Shown in pieces: positions 34,398 to 46,065 of a DNA stretch of 64,000 bases. Under the pieces are notes generated by a model, which saw only the letters and a list, made by a program, of their open reading frames with translations, did not search any database and was not told the DNA's origin. A program made the position numbers and the translations under genes. Source of the DNA: Tilletiaria anomala UBC 951. Taxonomy: Eukaryota; Basidiomycota; Exobasidiomycetes; Georgefischeriales; Tilletiariaceae. Every line of letters begins with the position of its first letter. The first letter of the stretch is position 1. Location of the stretch: NCBI RefSeq assembly GCF_000711695.1, contig NW_013546966.1:50832-114831 (forward strand), given 5' to 3'.

Positions 34398-35084
34398 GTC
34401 TGCAAATATAGCTGCCTCTATTGCTGCTAACGGCGTTTTTGATCCATTCGAGGCGGCAACGGCCGTCCGTGAAAGAAAAGGCTGGCCGGATATGGCGCTG
34501 ACCAGAGAATGTGTTCGCCGTCTCAAGCCCTGGCCTGACCACCTTGTTTGCCTCAACCGCCAGGGTGAATACGAACCCGTTCTGACAGCAGCGAGAGTGT
34601 GCTCTAAATATGTGTTCAGGAGGGTGGGAGCCAATACGCTGCTCGGATGGAGTTCTGCTCCCGATGAGAAGTGCTCGTGATGATGTTGGTTTAGTAATGT
34701 GTAATATCATGGGGAGACTCAACTACGCGCCGAACATATACGTATACCAAAGCTCCGAGAGCCTTGGCCCTGGAGCTATCTGAACCTCAGCATGCTACAC
34801 TTTCACTGCCCCAACTATACACTATCATCATCCAAGAAGCCGGCTTCAAACGTCCAGGTATGGGAAAGCTTTGGGTGTGTTCCTTGCTTCGGCTCGCGAA
34901 GACTGCTGCAAGTCGAGGAAAGGCGAGCTGCACCTGTTCTTATGGTGTTTCTCTATGAATAGCCCCTCCGTGATCAAGACCTACGGCATAGCAAACACCA
35001 TCCCCATCGGTAGTTACTATTTGAACACGAACCTCTCTCTTCACGTGAATTCTATTGAACACACTACATTCTCTTTGTGAAAAT
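34398..35084. other. Intergenic region between FAD1 and ADE2
   Basis: FAD1 promoter side and ADE2 3' side. An open stretch continues the FAD1 frame upstream to 34634 but lacks ATG. Nothing else was recognised. Confidence 0.5.
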
Positions 35085-36991
35085 TCACTTCCTGCTCAGA
35101 TAGTCCCAACCAAGCTCACTGAGCTTTTCGACTTTAACCAGCACCTCGTTCTCCATGTCGTCCATGTACTGCTGCATGGCAGCCAAGTACTTTGGATCCG
35201 AAGCAGCGAGAATCCGGATTGCAAGGAGCGCCGCGTTGGTACTGTTGTTGATTGCCACAGTCGCAACTGGAATGCCGCGCTGTAGAGCATAAGGGGGTGG
35301 ACGCATAAGTTTCTAGGAAGCGACGATCCCCTGAAGTTAAACCTTTGACTCACGGGCATCTGCACAATGCTATGCAGTGAATCGACGCCATCCAGCGTGC
35401 TTCCCTTGACCGGCACGCCGATGACCGGTAGCGCCGTCTGCGCTGCGACCATGCCAGGCAGGTGCGCCGCGCCTCCGGCACCAGCAATAACGACCCTAAG
35501 CCCGCGAGCCGGAGCGCTGCGGGCGTATTCGCGCATGCGATCCGGCGTTCGGTGCGCAGAGACGATTGTCAGTTCGAACGGTACGTTGAACTTCTTCAAG
35601 ATCTCTGCGGCCGGCAGCATCACGGGCAGGTCGCTGTCGGAGCCCATGATGATACCGACTAGCGGGTGCGCGTGTTTGAAGTCCGCAGCGGATTTGCTCG
35701 TGGCGGGTCCTGGTGTTGAGGAAAGAGAAAAGCGCGCTACTGCATCAGACGGAAGAGGCCTGTTGCTCTCTACGGCCTGCGTCGCAAAGTCGAGCGATCG
35801 CTGCAGCGGCAAGAGCCTCTGTGCCACTTCGGCATCGCTCTGCCCTACGATGGTGATATGGCCCATTTTGCGCCCCTTCCTGCAGCCAGCCTTGCCGTAC
35901 AGGTGTGTCGTCGCGCCAGGTATCCCCAAGCTGACATGCGCAGGGAGGTAGGTCTTTTTCAGAGCCTCTGCGTCCTTTTCAAGGTCCGCGAGGCCAAGCA
36001 GGTTGAGCATGGCCGCGCTCGGCACCTTTAGCGCAGTGCTGCCGAGCGGCAGGTCGAGGATTGCGCGCAGGTGGTTCTCGTACTGGCTCGTCTCGCACGC
36101 CTCGATCGTGTAATGTCCGCTGTTGTGCGGCCGCGGTGCGATTTCGTTGATGATCAGCGCGCCGTCGGGCATCAGGAACATCTCGACACCGAAGATGCCT
36201 GCTCCGCCGAAAGTTGCAACAGCCATTTCAGCGATCGCGCGTGCTTGCTCAGGCACATTGGCGTCGCTGTGCCGAAGAGGCGCAAAAACAGTGTGGCAGA
36301 TGTTGTCCTTGTGGATCGTCTCCACGGCCGGGTAGGAGCGGACGATGCCCGACGCACTGCGAACGACCATGACGGCCACCTCCTTGACGAAGGGGGCCCA
36401 GCGCTCAGCATAGAGCTTACGCTTTCCGCCCCCTAAAGCTTGCACTGCTGCAGAAATATCACCTTCAGACTTGACAACGTAATTTCCCTTTCCGTCGTAT
36501 GCTTGTGTGCGAGACTTGAGCATCAGCGGATACCCAAAATGCTCAGCAGCCGTTTGGACGCTTGCGGCGAGCGAGTCATCGATTGGCAAAAAGTCTGCCA
36601 CGGGAATGTTATGCAACTGAAGGTGGATCTTCTGCTCGTACTTGTCCTGGATGACGAGGATGGTCGAAGGCAGCGGGTGGACGGCCTTGACAAGTCCCTG
36701 ATCGAGCACGCGCTGGAGCTGCATCGCATCGACATGCTCTATTTCGACAGTGAGCACGTCGACGCGCTTGGCAAGCTCGATGATCTTGTCCGGGTCGCTA
36801 AAGGAGCCGTCGACGTGCTGGGAGATGCTGGTGCTAGAGGAGGGATCATGTGGTTGGTAGTTGATCTGCTTGGCGGGGGACACGGTGCCCGAGTCGAGCA
36901 GAAGGACCTTGACGTTCAAGCGAGAGGCCGCTTCAACGAACATGCGGCCCAGCTGGCCTGCGCCGAGCACGCCGACCGTACGTCCGTCCAT
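35085..36991 (-). CDS. ADE2: Phosphoribosylaminoimidazole carboxylase (PurK-PurE fusion)
   Basis: Two exons, 36991-35354 and 35279-35085 (74-bp intron, phase 0), 610 residues. It is the fungal bifunctional enzyme of purine synthesis that converts AIR to CAIR. The N-terminal PurK-like ATP-grasp half starts [20 protein letters not shown] and carries [17 protein letters not shown] and [17 protein letters not shown]. The C-terminal PurE half reads [35 protein letters not shown] and [19 protein letters not shown]. The last exon completes it with [20 protein letters not shown]. Length agrees with yeast Ade2 (about 570) plus a short Ser/Pro linker. An in-frame upstream ATG exon (37124-37056) with good splice ends is possible and would add 23 residues. 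Loss of Ade2 gives red colonies in yeasts, so the gene is a useful taxonomic and phenotypic landmark. Confidence 0.97.
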
Positions 36992-37643
36992 CTTTCCAGA
37001 TGTGCAGAGGGTTTATCCGCTGATAAGTGCTAAAGGCGTGTACTGACTTGCTCACAGGGTCGAGTGCGGCGATGCTTGCTTCGTCTCTGAGGTATCTACT
37101 TGAGCAGCTCAGTTCGATGACCATCCTGGAGATGTTGCAAAGACGAATGAATTGTCGAAAAAATAGCGGTCTAGGCGGTAGGCATTACGTAATCAAAATC
37201 GTGCCAATTTCCCCGAAAGCCGGAGCTTGTTCGAGCTGAGAGCGGGCAGGAAAGTGCGATATACACCGGAATTACTCTCATATGTCCCAGAATTCACGCA
37301 GCCAGGGCTGCTCAACCCATCTTCTGCGAGGGCCAGTGCCATTAAATGAAGGCCATGTTTCATACTGCGAGGTAGCATAGGAACATAATACTTGGAACGC
37401 TTGGTTGGGTGCCCCAGGATTGGTGGCGATGAGATGATCGTTGTCAGCGCCAAGCCCCCCGCCGACCCTCCATCTCTCTTCTTGACGACAATCACGCGCA
37501 CGCGATGACATCTAACGACGCTCGACGGTGACACGTTCCCCCCCTCCCCGCCCCCCTGGAATCCTTACGCTCCGCTAGACAGCACACGCCTGTCTCTCTA
37601 CCCCACTGGATTCACGATCTGTACGACCTCACGAACGCCCAGT
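36992..37643. other. Divergent promoter region of ADE2 and the 37644 gene
   Basis: Contains a possible 5' exon of ADE2 (37056-37124, minus) and pyrimidine-rich runs at about 37535-37560 just before the + strand gene. No other feature was recognised. Confidence 0.5.
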
Positions 37644-40480
37644 ATGCCTAGTACTGTACTCTTAGATAAGGGGCAAAATGCCCAACAGGTCAGCGCAGAG
37701 CCCGAAGAAATAGCCGAAAAGGTCCGCATGAACCTCAAAGCCTCCGTTCTTCCCGTCGCACGTCAGTGTGGCCCAGCACCTACGCCGGCACTTCAAGGAG
37801 AGCACAATGAAGAAGGTGGAGGTCATGCATCAGTTTATCCTGATGGATCACGACCTGCACTCCGGTCGACGCGCTCAGTCTTGTACTACCCATCTCAAAC
37901 ACTTGCGGCTCAGTCCAACTCGAAGCCTTTTGCCCGCAGCGCCGCCAAGAGGGACAGCGTGCAAGCTCTCGGGTCCATTGGCCACTTGCAGCATCTCTAC
38001 TCAAAGCGGGGGCTGTGAGTAGTGTGCCCCTTCTCTCTATGAAAGTGTGGGTTATGCTCACGGTCCTTGCTGGACATGCTGCACTCTACAGAGTCGGCAA
38101 GCATCCACCCATCCATGCGAGAAGACAGGCTGTACCTGCCATTGGTCTCTCCCTGCCTGAGGAGCACAAGAATATCAATGGCCAGAGAGCTGCTGCATTG
38201 AGGAGGCTGTCTTCGCGATCTGGGCTGTCGTCCGACGATGAACGATATTCGCTTGATGCTTCTGGGGCGCTGGACGAGGAAGAGGAAGGGCCGAAGCCGT
38301 CGGGGTATAGGCTGCCTCCTTATCCCCACGTCGACAAGCCCGTAGAAGCAGATTACGAAGCTTTGCGCCCCACGGCAGTGCAAGCCTTACAAACCCTTTC
38401 CGACATCTGGAGTCCATATTCCAGCGGAATGGTATTAGCGGCCGGGCTCCTGCGCACGACACGCGCCTCGGTCCGGTCTGTACGCGCCTACCTGGTCGCG
38501 CTGCCGCCGGACGTGTTCCTCGCGCCGACCCCCTTTGATACAAATGCCGAAGAAGGAGGCGGCAGCAGTGCGACGCACAATGCGCAACTTTCTGCGCGTC
38601 TGCTTCTCGCGCGCGACCCGGTCAGAGGCAAAGATCAGTATAGGCGCCGACATCATGGTGGACAAGGACTTGGACATGATCGGGATAGTGCTTCATCGAA
38701 GGCTGCAAATGCGCTAGCAGGTCAGGCTACCCCTGCCACTGTCCTGCCGTCGGCGTCTGGGTCTGGATTCTTGTGCATGTCATTGCCCAGCCTACCATCA
38801 TCCAAGCGCATGGGCAGCATTAGCAGCACAAGCACTGCAAGCGGTGGCGATGCAGGTGATTCCCTCGGCATGAAACGATCTGTCTCCGCCAGCTCGGCCG
38901 TGCCGGCTTCCGCTTCTTCGCGCACTTCTGCTGCTGCTGTTGCAAATGCTGCAGTGGCCGCTCCGAAGCTTGTGCCCCAGATAGTTGAAGAGGAACAACT
39001 CGCAGCGGCGGCACCGGCGCTCCGTACCCTTGGCTTGCTGCGAAAGGTGACCGTCGATGTGCTCGGTATGCTCGAGGATCTGCGTGATGGCCTCTTGCTG
39101 TCGAAAACTTGTATCAACGCGCCTCAGTCTGGCGCCCTCGCTGGGGGTGCAACGGACTGCAAGGAGGTTCCGACGCTAAGCATTTCTGGAGCCGTCGCTT
39201 CCACTGACGCTGAAGATGAAATTGCTACGGGCAGTGGCGGTGGAGTGGGCAGAAACGACTTTGGCAGAGACGACTCGGTCGAGTTGCCTGCCACGCCGAC
39301 ATCGACCTTCAGCGCGAGCCAGCCGGAACTGTTACCTACTTCGGTGTCAGTGCTGCACACGCGAAGCACCGCTTTCTGCGACACATCTTCCCTCAGCTTG
39401 GCGTCCAGTGACGCGGACGGGAGTGTCAGTGACGGCGAGGATGTGTCCGGCAAGAAGCAGCGCCTGCAGCATGCGCACGCACATGTGAATGGAGCTGACA
39501 AGGACTCGCAACTCGAAATGCAGCTGGCGGGTGTGGTGCTGAGCGTGCAGGGTCTGCAATCGCAGCGTGCGATCGTCGAGCACTGGTGTACCCTTGCGGC
39601 TCATGCCATTCGACTCACGGACGAAACGCTCGATCATTGGAGATTCAAGAAGAGCAGCAAGGATGGTCCAGGTCAAGCAGCGGGAGAAGCAGCCGCGGCA
39701 AGAGCAAGATCGGCGAGTGACGGTGTTCACAGCAACGGCGAGACAACAGAGAGTTTCACAAGCAATACAGTGAAGGGTGCACCGCAATCGTCTGCTGCCA
39801 TCGTGCGTGCTGTCGCCGACTATCTTCCCTCCACACACTCGACCGCGCTACTACGAGCGCTCGGCCCAGCCTCCGACTCTGACTCGCCTGCGAACAGCGA
39901 CGAAGCACTTGCGATACTCTCGGATGGATATCTCCTCTGCCTCGCCTTCAATGCTGTGCTTCGCGCTTCAAGCAGCCCGTGGGGTCTGATCCAAGCGAGG
40001 GACATCCATGATACCCAGAGCGAGCCGGCCAGGGTTGAAAACCAAGCTGCCGACAGCGGTTGCAATGCCACAGCGCAAGGCCACAGGAAAGCAAGCTGGA
40101 CGTTCCGAAAGACGGATAACCTTGCTTGCTGGGCTACGTCACTGCGCAGGCGGTATAATGTTAATCTCGGACAGCAGCCGCACCATTACCATCAAATGAT
40201 GGCATCTGTGGGAAGCAAAATGACCCCTGCAGAACGGCGCGGCGTCAGCGAAGCCTCGCCATTGACTTCTGCGCTCACTTATGCTGCAGCAACCGCTGCA
40301 GCAAAGAAAAAGGCGGACGCGGCTAAACAATCCGCTTCTGCAGAAGGTAGCGGCTTCAACGCCGCTCTCGTCGCAAAGAGGGAGTCTGGCTGGAAGGAGG
40401 CACTCCTCGTTGCTGTGACTGCGTGGCTTGACGCGGTCGCAGCCGAGCAGCAGCAGGAGATGGCATCGACACACGCATGA
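37644..40480 (+). CDS. Protein of unknown function, possible calponin-homology-like C-terminus
   Basis: Two exons, 37644-38014 and 38092-40480 (77-bp intron, phase 2), 919 residues. No family was recognised with confidence. Residues about 175-225 form a conserved-looking helical block (RPTAVQALQTLSDIW, then GMVLAAGLLRTTRASVRSV and VALPPDVFL). The middle is Ser/Ala/Thr-rich low complexity with a further helical block (LGLLRKVTVDVLGMLEDLRD). Near residues 730-830 the pattern AILSDGYLLCLAFNAVLR, then SPWGLI, then TFRKTDNLACWATSLRRRY resembles a calponin-homology fold (an actin- or signalling-related module); this is only pattern resemblance. The C-terminus ends in Ala/Lys-rich helix and a WLDAVAAEQQQEM tail. 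Divergent from ADE2 and convergent on MutY. Confidence 0.7.
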
Positions 40481-40690
40481 AAAAAGCATTGATATATACG
40501 CAACAATCCACTTAAACCCAGCATCCCTTATTCACGTACAGACTCGGCACTCTTTCAAGCTTACAGACATCAGGATCAATACCTCGCATCAGTTCAGGCT
40601 TAGCATACATACACCAGAAGCATGTAAATTATCCAATACATACGAGCACGTGCACCCACAAGAGAGCCAGTCACATCGCATCCCCCACCT

Positions 40691-42884
40691 TTACTTGGCT
40701 GTACCCCTGTAGCGCTGGAAAACATTGACCATACCCGTGCCCATGTTGGCCCTGGCAATTTCGGCCTCGCTGCACCATTTGCGCGGCATATCTGCGATCT
40801 TCTGCGCTTGCGACGGCTGCTGCTCCTTGTCATTCGCAGCGCCATCGGCCCTTGCGTTCGTGGCGTGCAGCTCGTGCACGTAGATGTGCATGTTGAGCAC
40901 GAGATGCGAGAAGACATGCTGGATGACGCCGAGCGGCGGCTTTTTCACCACGCTGACATTCGCTCCTGCTGAGAGCTTGGTGCTGCTGCGAGGGTGGTGC
41001 AGGTGCTTTGCGACGAGCGCACCCACGAATTCTGCTGCCATTGCCGCTCGCTTTTGGGCTGGCGGTGGTGGCTGGTCGTAGCCGAAGGACAAAGTCGGGA
41101 ACTGCCACATGTTGGCAAGCAGCCCTTTCGAAGGCCGCTGTTCTACCAGGATCTGGCCACGGGTCCTAACGCTTCCATTACTACACGCTCTATCGGTGCC
41201 ATCTGTGCTGCGCGTCATATCTTCGATGATGCACACAGCGCAATTCTCCTCCTTCACTTTGGACTTCTCCACCTTGAGCGGCATCAGCTTGACGTGTGCT
41301 TCGACAATGCTGCTGAAAGCCTCGACCTGCTCCGCCTGAGCTTGAGCTTTAGATTTCGCTTTAGCATTCGAAGAGGAGCTGCTCCTGCTCATATCTGAAC
41401 CAATGGCTTTGCCGCCGAAAGAAATTGTGCTCTGCTTCAGCTGCACGTTCCCAGGATCTTTGGCTTTTGATGCCTTGGCCTCCGACTTGTGGCCAGGCAA
41501 TGCAGGGCGCTCTTCGAAGATCGGCACTGGAGCACAGACGCTGCACAGATCCTCGAGGTCCGGGAGCGGCGCCTCAGCGCGAGCGGTGCTCGAGTTGGAA
41601 GCTGCGTCTGCCGCGAGCAAGCCTTCGTGGTATGCACGGCAGGTGCTCTGGATCGGACATCGGTTGCAGGAGGGCTTCGGAGCACAGATTGTGCTATAAC
41701 CTCCGAAGCAATGTCAGTAAGGGCGGCCGATCGACAACGAAGACATAGTGAGCTTGCGCGGCTCACCTTCCCAGCTCCATCAACGCTTGATTCCAATCGC
41801 CAGGAACAGAACTGCGCTGCAAGGCCTCTCTGCCGAAGACGCTTGTGCGCTGCTCCTCCTCTGACAGAGCGTCTGCCTCAACGAGGCAGTCCAGAGTAGC
41901 TCGGCGCACGATGCGCCTTGCTGCTTCCCACAAGACATCTGTGATGGCCTTATCCTTGCTGCTCGCAAGTAGGCCCATCTGGCGCGACAAGACACGGACC
42001 ACATTGCCATCGATGATGGGGACAGCGTGGCCAAAGACGATGGAAGAGATGGCGCCAGCTGTGTACGGCCCGACGCCCGGTACGTCTCGACTGAGGTCTT
42101 CTGGTAATTCAGGAAGCATACCCTGCAACTTTTTGTCGTTGACCACCTTTTTCGCCGCTTCGTGGATACGAGCCGAGCGCGAGTAGTATCCTAAGCCTTT
42201 CCAGGCGGCCAGGACATCCTGGGCATCCGCTTTGGCCAAGCTGTCGATGCTGGGCCACTTGGCAGTCCAGCGATTAAAATATTTGACGACGGTGGCCACA
42301 CGCGTCTGCTGCAGCATCACTTCGCTGATCCAGACGCGGTACGCGCGCTCCTTGAGCGCCGTGCGAATCTGCTCCTCGGAAGAGTCTTCGTCGAAGGGGT
42401 CGATCCAGTCGGCTCGCCATGGCATCTCGCGATCCTTCTTGACACCAGCATACCATTCCAGGAAAGCCGAGCGGGCCTTTGCGCCAGCACCGTCCGATGT
42501 GGAATCTAGCAAAAGCGGATGATGGTAGTCGAACGCGTGCGACCGGACCGGCGGCAGGGCAGCTGCACCGTCTGACGGGCGGTCGCTGCGGAAGATGAGG
42601 TTGATGAGGGCCTTCCCGCCCAGTCCGCTTCCATCTTTCTTCGATAACTTCGGCGAAGCAGTCGAAGCCGAAGCTGCCTCCTGATTTGAGTTCTTCTTTT
42701 TGGGTGACGCGTTTCGTTTGCGCTTGGGCGGTGCTTCGGCATCATCTTCACTGTGATAGTCATCGTCGTCGGACCCATCCACCGACAGGGAAGAGTCCGT
42801 GTAGCTGTCGTGGTCTTGCAAGACTCGAGGCTTTGTCGGCGGCGGCGATGACGTCGTCGTTGCCTTACGCTTAGCTGCTCGCAT
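40691..42884 (-). CDS. A/G-specific adenine DNA glycosylase (MutY/MYH)
   Basis: Two exons, 42884-41767 and 41693-40691 (73-bp intron, phase 2), 706 residues. It removes adenine mispaired with 8-oxoguanine in base-excision repair. The catalytic Glu is in RVWISEVMLQQTRV, the Tyr in KGLGYYSRSAR, the helix-hairpin-helix is VPGVGPYTAGAI and the catalytic Asp is in PIIDGNVVRVLSR. The 4Fe-4S ligands span the intron junction: ICAPKPSCNRCPIQSTC, the C-x6-C-x2-C-x5-C pattern. The NUDIX-like C-terminal 8-oxoG-recognition domain starts near RGQILVEQRPSKGLLANMWQ and includes a conserved HVFSHLVLNMHIY strand. A ~95-residue N-terminal extension is basic, Ser-rich and contains PPKRKR, a likely nuclear signal. 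A low-complexity linker of about 100 residues joins the two domains. Confidence 0.95.
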
Positions 42885-44794
42885 GTTAATGAGGAGTTGA
42901 AGTCCAGATGGGTCCCTCCCCGGCCACAGAGTCCCCCGGTATGCTGCTACATCGATTCACGGCACCTGCCGATCGAGCAAGGTGATCCTTGTGTGGTTCC
43001 CCCTCCCGTCGCATCGAGCCATTCAGGTGTGGTATATTTATTAGCCGTTCCGCCCAGCCCCGGGCGCTAACCCTTATTTTTATATTTCCCACAATAGGGT
43101 TGTTGGCTTTCGTACCGTTAGGCGTTGATGATTGGTACCTTGACAAGGGCTTTGAGTCTGTTCCACTCCCGCTGTTCTAGGTACGAAGCAACAGCCTCTT
43201 TATGGTACGAAATTTAACCATCCTGCGACGCCCATTCGCGTCACCCATCGTGCACACTACCCTCGCGACGCCCCCTGCAGCACCCCTACGCCGAGCTCTT
43301 TGAACAGCACCGTCAGCATTCTATACCTGCTTCCACGCATCCCAATGCTTTCAACAGCTTTGTGTGATCTACTATGCAATTTTGCTCTCTAGAAAATATC
43401 TTACCTTCCCCACGTCTGACTGATTAGGCCAGTATTCATTTCGCAAGTACGCACACCAGATTCCTACTCACGCCACAGGCACTGCGTCAGCGACAGGGAT
43501 AACCACCGCATCATCATCCGAAAAGTTGATTTGCAACAGGGAGTCCCCCTACAGTGCCGGCGATGATGACTAGCGGTGCCGCCCATGTATGAGTAGACCA
43601 TGCAGAAAGAGCACGACGTGGATCAGCAACGCCGCCGACAGAGAAAGAGATGCAGAATGGATCAGCATACTCAAGGAGCACGTATGAACATGCAATGCCT
43701 CGTGTTGGCCGATCTTGAATCAACAACCCTTTGGGCTTGGCCCTTGTCTTCACTATAGCATTTTTGGGGTGACTGAAGTTTTGGTTGTGCGACCTGTGGA
43801 GTCGTCAGCGAGTGCTCGACTATAGAGTGGATCCAGCTGAGGGCATTATGTGAAAGGCGTAAACGGTATCATTCTTGATACTTGGCGGTGAAAATTTGCA
43901 CGACCCGTGCCTAAAGCGACGTGACACCGGTGAAGGCGGAGCGAGAGCCCGCGGATCGTACACAGCCATTGGAGAACATTACGGTGACAACGTGTCTTCC
44001 ATGTTTGATACTTGCCTCTAGGCGCTATGAGACCATGTAATTGTGGTTGCTCGACGCCAGTGAATGCACCAGCGGTAGCCCAACGAGCCAGGGCTGCTAC
44101 CGGAGAGCATAACATGAGATGAGCTTCCACTGAAGAGCTTCTTGTAGGAAGAGACAAGCCTTGTAATCAGATGAGTGAAGTGAGGGAACATATTGGAGAC
44201 ATCTTGAATACAAACCCTCAGGTGGGTGAGAGCTGGAGCGAATGTTATGCGGTTGAGAAGATTCAATGCGAGATGTTTTGGGCAAAGACTTGAAGGACTG
44301 TAAGTTGGATGAAGTCTCGGATGAGAGATTAGCTGCGACGACTGATACGTCCGTCGGCCATTCGAGGATTATCGTGCAGGCACGCACCGCAGCAGAATGC
44401 AAGGGGTCCGCAGGGGCAGCTGACTGCGGTGTCGCGACGCGACGCGTCTCCTCGATGTATTTCTGCACACGTGACTCGTTTAGGAACGCCTAGCGAAGCC
44501 GACTTGGCCATGTCAATCACGCCGTCGTGTTTTGTGGAGTTGCGTACCACCCCTTCCCCCCCATCCTGGACTCTGACCATGCAGGCAGATGTGTTCCACA
44601 TGCAAGCAAGGGCTAGGGAGCGGATGAGGTTGGAAGCGATGGACTAAGCGACTGACTGGCTGTCGATTTCGATCCATCCCCCGCTGATGGCCGCAAAGCT
44701 GAAGTGGCAACTGCCATCGCCGTGGCCCCACCGACCACCGCTCGTCCCTGGCCCCTAGAGCAGAGCGCGTCGAACATCGATTTAGAGGCCAAAC
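42885..44794. other. Intergenic region of about 1.9 kb
   Basis: Upstream of MutY and of the secreted SRPBCC gene. Only short open stretches without a recognisable domain; no tRNA, repeat array or transposon peptide was identified. Confidence 0.5.
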
Positions 44795-45469
44795 ATGCGG
44801 TACATCTCCGCTCTCCTCCTTGGGATCTCACACGCAGTAGCATATAAATCAGCGACAAATCCAATTACCATCTCGACCGCAGCTGCGAATTCAAAGGCAG
44901 TCCCACCTGACTGGGCCAGAATTCAGTGCACAGATGGAGGCATCCTCCCCACGCCGACTTACGGGGACAGCGGATCCATTTTCACCGCCTGCGCCCAGCT
45001 CGTCATCGACGCACCAGTCGAGCAGGTGTACAATGCGATCATCGACTTCGGGTCCTATCCCAAATGGAACAGCTTTGTTCCCTTGGTCAAGCCTCGCGAC
45101 GGCGCTGTGCTTTCCGATGTCCGCGCCGGCCTGCCCATGACCTTCCACAGCGCCGGTCTGGCCCCGTTTGGCCTTAACACCACAACGGATGAGCGCGTGA
45201 CCGTATTAGACCTCCCGTCCTATCCTCGCCCTGCCTCTGCGCTGGTCGTGTGGCGATTCGACCCGGCTCTCGGAGCCACCTTGATCCAGGCGGAGCATCC
45301 CAACATTCTCACACATTTGCACAACGGCTCGACGCGTTATATCAGTTACGAGACTTACTACTCGCTCGGTTCGGTAGCCGTGCAACTCTTGGAAGAGGCG
45401 AAACTCAAGAAGCAGTTTGTCCAGCAGGGACACGACTTGAAAGCGTATGTTGAAAGGATGAGCGCTTGA
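44795..45469 (+). CDS. Secreted SRPBCC (START/polyketide-cyclase-like) domain protein
   Basis: Single exon, 224 residues. The N-terminus MRYISALLLGISHAVAYKS looks like a signal peptide with probable cleavage after Ala16. The rest fits the SRPBCC fold: the first strand VIDAPVEQVYNAIIDFGSYP, then WNSFVPLVKP, then central strands VVWRFDPALGATLIQAEHPN and ISYETYYSLGSVAVQLLEEA, and a long C-terminal helix (KKQFVQQGHDLKAYVERM). This family binds hydrophobic ligands in a cavity; ligand and role here are unknown. The leading IDAPVEQVW-like motif and the PxWNxFxP pattern are typical of coenzyme Q-binding or ligand-binding members. Secretion is inferred from the leader alone. No cluster partners lie next to it. 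Confidence 0.82.
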   Translation: MRYISALLLGISHAVAYKSATNPITISTAAANSKAVPPDWARIQCTDGGILPTPTYGDSGSIFTACAQLVIDAPVEQVYNAIIDFGSYPKWNSFVPLVKPRDGAVLSDVRAGLPMTFHSAGLAPFGLNTTTDERVTVLDLPSYPRPASALVVWRFDPALGATLIQAEHPNILTHLHNGSTRYISYETYYSLGSVAVQLLEEAKLKKQFVQQGHDLKAYVERMSA

Positions 45470-46065
45470 GGGATACTCAGCCTGTCAAAAGGACTTGCTT
45501 GAGCAAAACGGCGAGGATGGTGATCCACCCATTGCTTGGGGACCGCATGTGTAGCATGTCTTTTACGGGTTGGTCATATACTCGCTACTGGCGGGCGTTG
45601 GCATCGCCCGGCCATCGTAATGAAGCACAATCAAGAGGAAACACGCCCTCTTCCTTGGAAGATTCCATGTGCAGGTTAGAGAATGGATATGACTCTGCTC
45701 TTTACTGTCACCAAACCATGGATTCTGGAATCGGTAGTGTCCTGCAAAAGATTCAAATTGGTGTGCGTGGTTGGTTGCCGGTTGCAAATTGCACCGTATC
45801 ACTCGACTCCATCTTCCATGTGGCGCTCACCGATCACACAACTCGAATGTATGTGTACGGTCCACTCCACGATTACCATCTATACACAATGAACTTTTTT
45901 GTCTCGTGATGAATGCATATGTGCATGACTGGGCGTGGATATCATAGTATCGCCATCCGAACGGGAAATAGTGGGCTGCCAGTTGACGCTGCACATCGGT
46001 ATGCTCATTAGAGGCGCCCACGGCTTGCGCAGCTCGCTTTCTGGCTGCCTTCGGTAACGTCGATC
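45470..46065. other. Intergenic region of about 600 bp
   Basis: Between the SRPBCC gene and VPS15. Small open stretches only; nothing recognisable. Confidence 0.5.
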
